Below are positions 17,563 to 24,899 of a stretch of 62,851 bases of DNA, in pieces (position 1 is the stretch's first letter; each line of letters starts with the position of its first letter). Source of the DNA: Chloroflexota bacterium. Lineage in GTDB: Bacteria; Chloroflexota; Anaerolineae; DUEN01. The stretch lies in the NCBI GenBank assembly GCA_013152435.1, contig JAADGJ010000060.1, positions 1 to 62,851 of the forward strand, written 5' to 3'. Under the pieces are notes generated by a model. It did not search any database. It saw nothing but the letters and a program-made list of their open reading frames with translations, and had not been told where the DNA came from. The position numbers and the translations under genes were made by a program.

Positions 17563-17919
17563 TTCTTCAGGAAAGGAACGCTTCGCTTCCTCCACCGCCT
17601 CCCTCGTCAGGCCGGAAAGCTCCAGGATCGCCCGCAGCACACGATCGATTGCCCCTGCGGACTTCTTCCTGAGCAACTCGTAGTGCTCCTCCGTGAAGGC
17701 TGGATCAACCACACCGTGGATGAACATCAACATCTCCAGCCGGTCGCCGTCGATCTCCCCCTTCACCGTCGCCTTCTTTCGCAGCTCCTGCTGAGTTGCC
17801 TTGGAAAACGATCGAATGCGAACGGCGCCGCCCCACTCCGGCACCTCGATCACACGCTCCTCCAGATCCGGAGCCTCCAGCACCTGCTCCACAGACAGAA
17901 TCTTCACCCTACCAGCCAT
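17557..17919 (-). CDS. Tail assembly chaperone, upstream (G) part
   Basis: A 120-residue protein beginning MAGRVKILSVEQVLEA, with a central segment VPEWGGAVRIRSFSKATQQ typical of phage tail assembly chaperones. It should coat the tape measure during tail assembly. GGGAGGTGAC upstream fixes the ATG at 17919; the longer in-frame extension encodes a translated octamer repeat. The next frame begins just past its stop, with a possible +1 frameshift. Confidence 0.82.
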   Translation of the reverse strand: MAGRVKILSVEQVLEAPDLEERVIEVPEWGGAVRIRSFSKATQQELRKKATVKGEIDGDRLEMLMFIHGVVDPAFTEEHYELLRKKSAGAIDRVLRAILELSGLTREAVEEAKRSFPEES

Positions 17920-17933
17920 GTCACCTCCCGCCA

Positions 17934-17981
17934 ACTCGCTCACTCGCTGATTCGCTGATTCGCCCACTCGCTGACTCGCTC
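17934..17981 (-). repeat. Degenerate octamer repeat (GARTSAGC type)
   Basis: The minus strand reads as tandem 8-nt units such as GAATCAGC and GAGTGAGC. Related blocks occur at 23221-23276, 25687-25720, 26232-26272 and 24866-24906, with weaker variants near 12350-12385, 20641-20690 and 21678-21750. Confidence 0.8.
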
Positions 17982-18392
17982 TTAGTACGTGCCGCGGGTG
18001 ATGCTATCGGACACCTGGAACTCCGCCGAGAACGTAGCAGCCCCGTCCACGCCGGTGGTCACCTCGTACGACGTACAAATGCACTCACCCGTGTACTTCG
18101 GAGACCCCGTGCTGCTACCGGCCGGCCCATACTCAAAGGACGACGTAGAGCTGGCCCCCAAAATGCCGTTGAGCAGGCTGTCCACCGTCGGATCATAGAC
18201 CCCCTCGATACTGATCGTCGCATCCTTCAGACCGGCGATGTACACCTTGCTGCTCTTGCCCAGCGTCGTCACCTCCGCCGTATCCGCCGACTCCGGGAAA
18301 CTCACACTGGTCACATACGAACTGATGTCCGTCAGAGTCCCGCCAGAATCATCGATCTTGAACACCGCATTCGAACCATGTGAGAAAGCCAT
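17982..18392 (-). CDS. Major tail tube protein
   Basis: A 136-residue protein beginning MAFSHGSNAVFKIDD. The segments DTAEVTTLGKSSKVYIAGLKD and ISIEGVYDP are typical of siphophage tail tube subunits (gpV-like fold, self-assembling into the tail shaft). Start at 18392 after AGGAGG. It is clearly paralogous to the next gene upstream. The order tail terminator, tube, chaperone, tape measure is as expected. Confidence 0.87.
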   Translation of the reverse strand: MAFSHGSNAVFKIDDSGGTLTDISSYVTSVSFPESADTAEVTTLGKSSKVYIAGLKDATISIEGVYDPTVDSLLNGILGASSTSSFEYGPAGSSTGSPKYTGECICTSYEVTTGVDGAATFSAEFQVSDSITRGTY

Positions 18393-18416
18393 CGTCAAAA
18401 CCTCCTATCCATGTCA

Positions 18417-19109
18417 TCAGTCTCGATGAATCCCCGCCCAGAACGTGCAGGGCTGATCCCACGAAACCCGCACATACCGATCGATCGTGCCGCTGATCTC
18501 CACACGCTGCCCGGAACGACCGCTGACCGCCGAGAACGTCGCCAGCGTACTCCACGTCACGTTATCCGGGCTATGCTCCACAGTCACCGTGGCTGGAGTA
18601 CCGGGAACCGCCGTCACGATGAGATACGCCGACCCACCATTCGACGTGGAAGCACCGTTATCCAACGCAGACCCGGACCCGGCAGCCGCCTCCGCTCCCA
18701 GGGCATGCAGCGTATCCAACCGCTCCATCCCGCTGGACGACTGCCCCTCCACGCTTACCGTAGTCGCCCCATCCACGGGAGAACTGACCTCGTAGCTCGT
18801 CTCGATGCACTCAAACCCATACCCATCGTTGCCGAAGCCATCCCCCTGCGGCAGCCACACCCACACCACATCGTCCACGCCCAGCGCCGCAGATAGAACA
18901 GCATCCACCGCATCCGTGGCGCCGTCGTAGAACCCCTCGCCGGAGAAGGTCGCATCCTTCAACCCGGCGATGTACACCTTCGCAGACTTCCCGAAAGTCG
19001 TCACCTCCGCCGTATCCGCCGAGCCGCTGGCACTGAACTGGCTCAGATAGCTCGACAGATCATAACCGTTGGCGTAGACCTTCGCCTGAGAACCGTGCCC
19101 AAAGCTCAC
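18417..19109 (-). CDS. Second tail tube paralogue with Ig-like C-terminal domain
   Basis: A 230-residue protein. Residues 1-125 align with the tube protein just downstream (DTAEVTTFGKSAKVYIAGLKD, FSGEGFYDG). A Gly/Ser/Ala-rich linker (about 140-160) leads to a C-terminal beta-sandwich-like domain (AYLIVTAVPGTPATVTVEHS... SPDNVTWSTLATFSAVSG). The same domain type occurs in the protein at 21198-21521. It could be a minor tube subunit carrying a surface decoration, as in phages that make two tube forms. Confidence 0.75.
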   Translation of the reverse strand: MSFGHGSQAKVYANGYDLSSYLSQFSASGSADTAEVTTFGKSAKVYIAGLKDATFSGEGFYDGATDAVDAVLSAALGVDDVVWVWLPQGDGFGNDGYGFECIETSYEVSSPVDGATTVSVEGQSSSGMERLDTLHALGAEAAAGSGSALDNGASTSNGGSAYLIVTAVPGTPATVTVEHSPDNVTWSTLATFSAVSGRSGQRVEISGTIDRYVRVSWDQPCTFWAGIHRD

Positions 19110-19121
19110 ATCACCACCTCC

Positions 19122-19523
19122 CTATAACGGTGATACGATCACACGATAGAGCCCGCCCACATGCCAGTACTGCACCCCATCCACCACCTCCGTGTACTTC
19201 ACATCCGACTCCCGACGGACATACAGCGTCGCGTACCCCGCGACGCTGAGGCTCGCATCGTGCAAAACCCCATCGATCAGGTCATACACCTCGCCCGCCG
19301 TCTTCGCCGACCCGCCCCGATCCACGCACTTGACCTGATACAGCAGCGATCGCAGCATACGCCGGCGCAACGTATAAGCATCCGTCCCGGCCTGCTCCTG
19401 AAACACCACAAAGGGTGTAGAGACGGACGACGGCGCCAGAGCGTTATACACTCCCGTCACCTTCGCCATCAGCGCCGCATCACTCGTCAGCGCCTCATAG
19501 ATCGCCTGATCCACCTGATTCAC
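19122..19523 (-). CDS. Tail terminator-like protein, DUF3168
   Basis: A 133-residue protein starting MNQVDQAIYEALTSDAAL. The short N-terminal helix, then TPFVVFQEQAG, a central VYDLIDGVLHDASLSV and a final strand (YRVIVSPL) follow the DUF3168/gp17 tail-completion pattern. Such proteins cap the tail tube and join it to the connector. It lies directly upstream of the tube genes, as expected. Confidence 0.8.
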   Translation of the reverse strand: MNQVDQAIYEALTSDAALMAKVTGVYNALAPSSVSTPFVVFQEQAGTDAYTLRRRMLRSLLYQVKCVDRGGSAKTAGEVYDLIDGVLHDASLSVAGYATLYVRRESDVKYTEVVDGVQYWHVGGLYRVIVSPL

Positions 19524-19539
19524 GTTAATACCTCAATGA

Positions 19540-19881
19540 TCACACCTTCGCGATCCGCTTCATCGCCTCAATGAACTCCGGGCGCACCCTCTCCGCCGCA
19601 GGCGTCATATACGGCTTAGCCCCCATCCGACGCGTCCCATACTCCACATAAGGCGCATACTCCACACCCGTCGCCACTACCCCCCGGAACCCATCCGCCT
19701 CGATCACCGTATGAATACTGTTCTTCAGATTCCCCGTATCCACGGGAACCACCATCTTCGCATGCGCCTCGATATCATGCGCCGCCTTCGCCACAGCCGC
19801 CCTGGTCGTCTCAGGCGCCCGGCGGGCGATCTCAGGGAACCGGTTAAACACGATCCGAATGTTTGCCCTCCCCCTCGCCAT
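19540..19881 (-). CDS. HK97 gp10-like head-tail joining protein
   Basis: A 113-residue protein starting MARGRANIRIVFNRF. The motif VPVDTGNLKNSIHT followed by EYAPYVEYGTRRMGAKPYM is the hallmark of the HK97 gp10/minor tail Z-like family. The ATG overlaps the upstream stop (TGATG) and GGAGG lies just upstream, so translation is coupled with the head-closure gene. Confidence 0.88.
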   Translation of the reverse strand: MARGRANIRIVFNRFPEIARRAPETTRAAVAKAAHDIEAHAKMVVPVDTGNLKNSIHTVIEADGFRGVVATGVEYAPYVEYGTRRMGAKPYMTPAAERVRPEFIEAMKRIAKV

Positions 19882-20243
19882 CACGAAACCTCCACCACTA
19901 ACACACGCCTGCACATCTCCCAACTCCCGGCCGACAAAACACCGACCACCTCATACGTCGTACCGGAAAGCACCACACGATCCTCATTCGTAACATCCGT
20001 CCCGGCTGGCAGCGTCAGCATCCACAATGTGCGTCCGGTGAACTTCTCCGCAATCGCCGCTTCCTCCGGTCGGTAGCGTGACGTCGCGATCCGGCACTTC
20101 ACCCCCGTCGCCAGGTCGCTCCACGTCTCCGTGTAGCCCCCCATTCCATCCGACACCAGCGTCTTGCGCCGGATCGTGCACGTATCCGGCAACGCCGCAT
20201 CCTGTGCCTCCCTCATCGCAGCCAGATCGCTAGCCGATAACAT
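19881..20243 (-). CDS. Head closure / head-tail adaptor protein
   Basis: A 120-residue protein starting MLSASDLAAMREAQDAALPD. The pattern PDTCTIRRKTLVSDGMGGY, with later RIATSRYRPEEAAIAEKF and DRVVLSGTTYEVVGV, is that of the phage head-tail joining family (SPP1 gp16-like). These proteins form the stopper ring below the portal. Its start overlaps the stop of the small membrane gene upstream. Confidence 0.83.
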   Translation of the reverse strand: MLSASDLAAMREAQDAALPDTCTIRRKTLVSDGMGGYTETWSDLATGVKCRIATSRYRPEEAAIAEKFTGRTLWMLTLPAGTDVTNEDRVVLSGTTYEVVGVLSAGSWEMCRRVLVVEVS

Positions 20244-20446
20244 CACCGCTCCCACCTATTCTCCAGCGCCGTCACCCGATCACTCAACTCCGTAATCAAG
20301 CCGGACAACTCCTGCATCGCCTTCGTATTCGACTGCACGACCGACACCACCTCACGCACCAGCCGCTCGTAGGCCACAAAGATGAGGACGGCCATCACCG
20401 CCCCAAACCCGAATGTTGACAAGCCGCTGATCCACTCCGGCATCAT
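20243..20446 (-). CDS. Small membrane protein with C-terminal coiled coil, holin-like candidate
   Basis: A 67-residue protein: one hydrophobic helix (about residues 12-30) and a C-terminal coiled coil (SNTKAMQELSGLITELSD and on). This shape resembles XhlA-type or BhlA-type lysis accessory proteins. It is paired with another small membrane gene 2 nt upstream. Placement within the head-tail connector genes is unusual for a holin, so the role is tentative. Confidence 0.6.
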   Translation of the reverse strand: MMPEWISGLSTFGFGAVMAVLIFVAYERLVREVVSVVQSNTKAMQELSGLITELSDRVTALENRWER

Positions 20447-20447
20447 C

Positions 20448-20639
20448 TCACCTCGTGATAGGCTGCTTCGTCATGAACCGGAGCGCCAGGTTAATCACCG
20501 TCACTACCACCAGCGCCCACTGTTGCACCTCCGGCGACGGCTCGAAATCGCCGTACCCGAACGCCGTCGCTACCGTCACCAACAACGCCAGCAAGTTGAA
20601 CCAAAACGTCCTACTCTTCCAGAACGGCTTCCCGCCCAT
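20448..20639 (-). CDS. Small two-helix membrane protein, candidate holin
   Basis: A 63-residue protein with two hydrophobic segments (about 11-28 and 41-56) split by a short polar turn (FGYGDFEPSPEVQQW) and a basic C-terminus (RFMTKQPITR). This layout suits a class II holin. It is tightly linked to the coiled-coil membrane gene downstream. No endolysin gene is recognisable nearby, so the lysis role is inferred from topology only. Confidence 0.6.
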   Translation of the reverse strand: MGGKPFWKSRTFWFNLLALLVTVATAFGYGDFEPSPEVQQWALVVVTVINLALRFMTKQPITR

Positions 20640-20669
20640 CGCTACACACTCCTCGCTTCACGCTCTCCG

Positions 20670-21194
20670 CTACACGTCATTTCTCACCATCACCGCCACC
20701 TGCGGCCTAGACCTACGCCGATAGCGCTTCGCCAGCTCCAACAGCGCCTCCCGCTTCTGGCTGCGCCGGAACCGCCCACCATCGGCGTCGAAATCGAACT
20801 CCAGCGCTACCTTCGCCGCCCACGCCTCAAGCACATCCGCAGCCGCAGCGTAAAGATCATACGACTTCCCCGTGATGAACACCGGCGGATCCTGGTCGGC
20901 GAACGTCCAGTGCCCGGTGAGCCAGTCGCTGGAAGATGGCGTCAGATCATCCCCATCCGCATCCTCCAGTACGGCATCGCTCTCCCAATCGCCGTAGTCG
21001 GCATAGTAGTCCGTATACGTCACCGTGCCAGCCGCCCACGTCGTCTCAGGACGCAACCGGGCACGACGCACATCCAACCTGCGAGCATCCAGAAAATCCT
21101 GCAGCTCATCATCCGTCCACGTCTGGCTGGTACCCGAATCGTTGATCAACCGCCGCAGCCTGGTGATCAGATCGGCCATCGTCGTGCGTGCCAT
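20670..21194 (-). CDS. Head-tail connector protein (gp6/gp15-like)
   Basis: A 174-residue protein starting MARTTMADLITRLRRLINDS, followed by TWTDDELQDFLDARR. The N-terminal helices with a Trp-Thr-Asp-Asp-Glu motif are common in phage adaptors that bind under the portal. The C-terminal helix (YDLYAAAADVLEAWAAKVAL) and basic end fit this. The position between capsid and head-closure genes supports an adaptor role. Confidence 0.7.
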   Translation of the reverse strand: MARTTMADLITRLRRLINDSGTSQTWTDDELQDFLDARRLDVRRARLRPETTWAAGTVTYTDYYADYGDWESDAVLEDADGDDLTPSSSDWLTGHWTFADQDPPVFITGKSYDLYAAAADVLEAWAAKVALEFDFDADGGRFRRSQKREALLELAKRYRRRSRPQVAVMVRNDV

Positions 21195-21197
21195 CGC

Positions 21198-21521
21198 CTA
21201 CCGCCCTATCGCCTTCACCTCAAACGTGAAACTCGGGGTCGTCCCCCCGATCGTCGCCCTTGCTCGCACATATCGCCCCAACCGATTGGCACGCACCACA
21301 TCCACGCCCACAGCCGTCTTCGTGGAAAACGTGGCAAGCGTGGCCCACACACTGCCGTCAGGCGAATCCTCCACCACCACATCCAGCGTCGGCGACGTAC
21401 CGGAGACGGCCGTGATGTTGAGATACACGGCCATCTCACGGACATCATCGGCCACGTCCTCCGCGTCTCCGGTTACGTCCGCGCTTCTCGCCGCCAGCGC
21501 CAGCAGCGTCATCTCCTGCAT
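21198..21521 (-). CDS. Ig-like beta-domain virion protein
   Basis: A 107-residue protein. After a short helix (LLALAARSADVTG), residues 30-105 form a beta-sandwich-like domain: VYLNITAVSGTSPTLDVVVE, SPDGSVWATLATFSTK, LGRYVRARATIGG. The same domain ends the second tail tube protein, so both probably decorate the virion surface. GGAGG lies 7 nt before the ATG. It overlaps the small gene upstream by 77 bases. Confidence 0.7.
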   Translation of the reverse strand: MQEMTLLALAARSADVTGDAEDVADDVREMAVYLNITAVSGTSPTLDVVVEDSPDGSVWATLATFSTKTAVGVDVVRANRLGRYVRARATIGGTTPSFTFEVKAIGR

Positions 21522-21663
21522 CCGGCACCTCCAATCCCTGCGCCTGGTACCAGGCCACTACCTCGCTACCCGTTGCCACACGGAACCCCTGCGCCGTCAA
21601 CCCATCCACCCACCCATCCGGCACATGTCGCACTGCACCCCCCGGATTCACCACGAACGCCAT
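21445..21663 (-). CDS. Small capsid-region protein with Arg-rich tail
   Basis: A 72-residue protein starting MAFVVNPGGAVRHVPDGWVD with a compact N-terminal half (GFRVATGSEVVAWYQAQGLE) and a Gly/Arg-rich C-terminus (GEKRGRNRRRGGRGR). The C-terminal half overlaps the next gene in another frame, so part of its composition may be dictated by the overlap. The family is unrecognised; the place after the capsid gene suggests a head accessory protein. Confidence 0.5.
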   Translation of the reverse strand: MAFVVNPGGAVRHVPDGWVDGLTAQGFRVATGSEVVAWYQAQGLEVPDAGDDAAGAGGEKRGRNRRRGGRGR

Positions 21664-21745
21664 CACTCACCCCCGTATACAGCAGGCAGCAGTTAGCTGG
21701 TAGCCATTAGCCGACCGCTAACTGCTACCTGCTGACCGCTAACGG

Positions 21746-22648
21746 CTAGCTCAACACCACCACGCCGGCCGCATCCCGCAGCACCTTCACGCCATACAAC
21801 ACGTCCATCGTCACCTGAACGCCCAGATAATTGGGGTTGTACGCGTACAGGATGCGCAGCACCAGACCGCTCTCCGGATCCCGGATCGTGGCCGCCCGAG
21901 CTCCCGTGTTCGGCGGCGGCTCCGGCAAACCCCGCATCGCCAGGATGAACGCCTCCGGATGGATCGCCAGATTCTTCGTGCTGTTCGGCGTCCCCGTCAC
22001 CACCGGCACCAGCTGGCTCATCCAGATTGTGAAGCCATACAGCCGCCCGATGGCCCCGTCTGGGATCCCAACCCGGTTGAAAGCAAAGTAGCTGGCCAGG
22101 TTGGAATCACCCAGCAGAGCGATCTCATCCTTGCTGGAGATGATGAGATGCCGATCGTTCTGCGGCACCTTGTTGTCGTTCATCGTCTTGCGAGCGCTGC
22201 GCACCGTGGAAGCCGTAATGTCCGTCCCAGAGGTGCCCACGCTGTTCGTCAGACTCGCATACAGCGCAAACAGATCGGTCTCGATCTGCTCTGCCAGAGC
22301 GATGGCGGCGGACTGGACGTACCGATCCATCACATCCTGGTTCGCCTGCGCCCGCACCACATCCTCCACCAGGAAGGAGACTTCCTTATGCTTGTTCAGC
22401 TGCACCTGCACCTCAGATCCGCCGGATGGCGTCTGCAGCGTCACCGCCGTATCCGCAGCCTTGTCGTTGGCCGTGAACGTGCCCGGATACGGGATATGCA
22501 GGATGTCACCCACCTGGAACGCCGCCACGTCGCTATCCTTGGTCACCAGTCTCGCCAGGACGATATTGGAACGCAGCACCTCCAGCGCCCGCTGCGCCCA
22601 GATCTCCGGAATGAAGTACTGCGCAACCGTAGTCGTTACGTTAGCCAT
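21746..22648 (-). CDS. Major capsid protein, HK97 fold (P22 coat/gp5-like)
   Basis: A 300-residue protein starting MANVTTTVAQYFIPEIWAQR, which matches the style of P22-coat-like major capsid proteins. Features include HIPYPGTFTANDKAADT, an E-loop-like KHKEVSFLVEDVVRAQANQD and a C-terminal IRDPESGLVLRILYAYN. No N-terminal prodomain is seen, consistent with a separate scaffold gene just upstream and no protease. It is the main shell subunit. Confidence 0.9.
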   Translation of the reverse strand: MANVTTTVAQYFIPEIWAQRALEVLRSNIVLARLVTKDSDVAAFQVGDILHIPYPGTFTANDKAADTAVTLQTPSGGSEVQVQLNKHKEVSFLVEDVVRAQANQDVMDRYVQSAAIALAEQIETDLFALYASLTNSVGTSGTDITASTVRSARKTMNDNKVPQNDRHLIISSKDEIALLGDSNLASYFAFNRVGIPDGAIGRLYGFTIWMSQLVPVVTGTPNSTKNLAIHPEAFILAMRGLPEPPPNTGARAATIRDPESGLVLRILYAYNPNYLGVQVTMDVLYGVKVLRDAAGVVVLS

Positions 22649-22654
22649 TGCTCA

Positions 22655-23323
22655 CTAACCTCCCTCATCGTCAACGATCCTTCCCTCTCGAAGCGCCTGC
22701 ATGATCTCATCCTTGTGCTCCGCATAGAACTTCGGATCCCGGAGCTGCGACCGAGTGAAAACCTGTTGTCGCCTAGGTGGATTCGTTGGGCTCACCCCGG
22801 CCGCTGCAGGCTGGCCACGAAGATACGGCTTCGCCTTCACCAGCTCCTGCAGCGCCTGATCCACGTTCAGCGGCGTACCGTCCTCATCGAACTCGATGGA
22901 CGCCAGATCAAGCAATCGCCATGCCGCATCCGGATCCACGATCCCCATCTGCGAAGCCCGCAGCTTCACCTCGTACTGCAGCGTGCGCTCCTGGCGCTCC
23001 CGCTCCAGCTCCGCCAGCCGGGCTTCATACTCCGCCACCCGGCGCTGCAACCGCTCCTGCTCCGAAAGCTCCGCCTCCTCCTTCTCCTCCAGCGTCCTCT
23101 CCAGCTCTCGCAGGCGCTTGCGATACTGGGCCGCCTCAGCCCTCAACTTCCTCACATACTCCGCATCGAACGTCTGCGCCTCGGGCTCCTGGCCCTCGGC
23201 CTCGGGCCCCTGGCCCTCCATCTCGCCGACTCGCTCATTCGCTGACTCGCTCACTCGCTGATTCGCTGACTCGTCCGGCCCCTGGCCAACGTTGGGCTCC
23301 TGGCCCATCACCTCGTCTTTCAT
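22655..23323 (-). CDS. Scaffolding protein
   Basis: A 222-residue acidic protein with a long central coiled coil (about residues 50-140, Glu/Arg-rich), typical of gp20-type phage scaffolds that guide capsid assembly and then leave. The N-terminal 35 residues are low-complexity and encoded by the octamer repeat block 23221-23276 (ESANQRVSESANERVGE). The C-terminal basic-hydrophobic segment (RSQLRDPKFYAEHKDEIMQ) would bind the coat. It lies immediately upstream of the capsid gene. Confidence 0.85.
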   Translation of the reverse strand: MKDEVMGQEPNVGQGPDESANQRVSESANERVGEMEGQGPEAEGQEPEAQTFDAEYVRKLRAEAAQYRKRLRELERTLEEKEEAELSEQERLQRRVAEYEARLAELERERQERTLQYEVKLRASQMGIVDPDAAWRLLDLASIEFDEDGTPLNVDQALQELVKAKPYLRGQPAAAGVSPTNPPRRQQVFTRSQLRDPKFYAEHKDEIMQALREGRIVDDEGG

Positions 23324-23327
23324 CGTC

Positions 23328-23651
23328 TCACCTCATTCCTGCGATTCTAAGGATCGATTCGGGCGGGTCCTCCTTCAGCTCTCGCCTGTAGAGCCGAACC
23401 AGGGCCCGCGCCGCCTTCCGCCTCTGCTCCGGAGGTGCCTTCACACCCCCACGGGCGCCCGCCAACGCCGCCGCTGCCGCATGGACACCATTGCGGTTTA
23501 GCGTCCCATCCGGCTCCCGCACCGGCAACTTACACTGGCTCTTCGCCGTCGGCGAGCCATCATGCAAGTGAATCAGACACGCCCGGTGCCACTGCGCCAG
23601 CGTATAGTCACTCTCCTGAAGCTGTCCCCACGGCTTATCGCTGATCGCCAT
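23328..23651 (-). CDS. Conserved phage head-region protein of unknown function
   Basis: A 107-residue protein starting MAISDKPWGQLQESDYTLAQ. It carries SQCKLPVREPDGTLNRNGVH followed by an Ala-rich helix and EQRRKAARALVRLYRREL. This LPVREPDG...RNGVHAAAA pattern recurs in phage head-morphogenesis or protease-linked proteins, but I cannot name the role. The start at 23651 lies just after an intrinsic terminator (23670-23716) with GGGGTGG as ribosome site; longer in-frame starts would translate through that stem. Confidence 0.65.
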   Translation of the reverse strand: MAISDKPWGQLQESDYTLAQWHRACLIHLHDGSPTAKSQCKLPVREPDGTLNRNGVHAAAAALAGARGGVKAPPEQRRKAARALVRLYRRELKEDPPESILRIAGMR

Positions 23652-23669
23652 CGCCACCCCATACAACGC

Positions 23670-23716
23670 AAAAAGGCCAGCGCTTCCCGCCGGGCTGTCC
23701 CGGCGCAGCGCTGGCC
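23670..23716 (-). terminator. Intrinsic terminator just upstream of the 23651 gene
   Basis: GGCCAGCGCT/AGCGCTGGCC (outer 10 bp) encloses GCCGGG/CCCGGC, followed on the minus strand by TTTTTGCG. Only 18 nt separate the T-tract from the next ATG, so no promoter fits between. It lies inside the head operon, between the MuF-like gene and the scaffold. Confidence 0.88.
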
Positions 23717-23773
23717 CGCTGCGAGCCATAGTATCCACTTGTCAGCTAAATTATACCACAAATTCCGCTCAGA

Positions 23774-24868
23774 TCAACTACTGATTGCAGATCGCCACCG
23801 CTTTGCCTCACCCTCACCGATGATCTGCCGCAAACTACGAGCATACCGCATCGTCCCCCAGCGCGGATCCGACCGCCTGCCGACGAAATCCTCCAGCCGT
23901 ACCGTCCCCGCTCGCCAGGCCTCAAACGCCGCAGACCCCAAAATCCGTCGCTGCACATCCTCCGTCTGCTCGGCGAACCACTCTACGCCCGGGCGAACCT
24001 TCACCTGTGTCTCCGGGATCCCTCCCCAATCAACACCAAACTCCTCCCCCAGCTCACGCCAACCCTTCGTCACTGGCACAGGTGTACACCGACCGTTCGG
24101 GTGGTCATCCAGCGTCTCATCCAACCGATGAAACGTCCCATGCATCGCAATGCAGGCCGGGCACGTCCGTGGCCCCAACTCAGCATGCCAGACCCACCCC
24201 TTAAGGATCCTGGAATTGGCACGATAGCTCCGATGAGTTGCATACCGATACGCCCGCAACGTCTCCGTCCGTGCGATCCGTAGCGCCCTCGCCAGCCCCA
24301 TGCCAAATCGCTTTCGCACCAACCGAGCCGTCTGCTGGGGATTCATCCCCGTCGCCAACCCGGTGACCAGCGCATCCGCCCCCCCCTGCCCCACCTCCGC
24401 CCCCAACTCCATCAGCAGCTCCCGCAACGGCGAGCCGTCCTGCAGCGTGCCCACCATGCTGTAAATCGCCTCCTGCGGCAGCCGATCCCACCGCACAACC
24501 GCAGCCACCTGATCCGGCAACTGCATCAGCACCAACTGCTCCGCATGATCCTGCGCCGCCCGGATCGCCTCCTCCTGCTGCCTGCGGATCATCCCATCGG
24601 CGAACTCGGCGAAGCGCCGCAGCTCCGCCTCCACCTGAACCCGCAGCGACTCCAACCGCCGCTGCCGGAACAGCCACGCCGGGCTCACCTCCTCCCCGGC
24701 CTCCCTCGCCTCGGCGATCTGCCTCTGCAACGCATCCAGCCGGACCGAGACCGTGCGCCAGACCTCGCCATAGTATCGCACCATCTCCCCAGCCGCCCGC
24801 CGCTCGTTTTGCAACAACTCCCGCCGGAACCGGTTGACCGCCCGCTCCAGATCACTCATCCTCGCCAT
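23774..24868 (-). CDS. Phage head morphogenesis protein, SPP1 gp7/MuF-like
   Basis: A 364-residue protein. Residues 1-130 are helical and charged. The MuF domain (about 190-270) shows RIARTETLRAYRYATHRSY, then a metal-site pattern GPRTCPACIAMHGTFH ... HPNGRCTP. These minor capsid proteins bind the portal and enter the head. The gene is between portal and scaffold, as in SPP1. Two nearby in-frame ATGs (24868 and 24859) make the exact start uncertain; an octamer-like repeat (24866-24906) lies at the start. Confidence 0.9.
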   Translation of the reverse strand: MARMSDLERAVNRFRRELLQNERRAAGEMVRYYGEVWRTVSVRLDALQRQIAEAREAGEEVSPAWLFRQRRLESLRVQVEAELRRFAEFADGMIRRQQEEAIRAAQDHAEQLVLMQLPDQVAAVVRWDRLPQEAIYSMVGTLQDGSPLRELLMELGAEVGQGGADALVTGLATGMNPQQTARLVRKRFGMGLARALRIARTETLRAYRYATHRSYRANSRILKGWVWHAELGPRTCPACIAMHGTFHRLDETLDDHPNGRCTPVPVTKGWRELGEEFGVDWGGIPETQVKVRPGVEWFAEQTEDVQRRILGSAAFEAWRAGTVRLEDFVGRRSDPRWGTMRYARSLRQIIGEGEAKRWRSAISS

Positions 24869-24899
24869 TCGCTATTCGCCATTCGCTATTCGCTATTCA

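Noticed and set aside
20382-21710. Long plus-strand frame of 442 codons opposite the connector genes
   Set aside because: It is Arg/His/Pro-rich shadow coding across several well-supported minus-strand phage genes with matching ribosome sites.
17934-23276. Octamer repeats as a CRISPR array
   Set aside because: Units are only 7-8 nt without spacers, and no cas genes are present.
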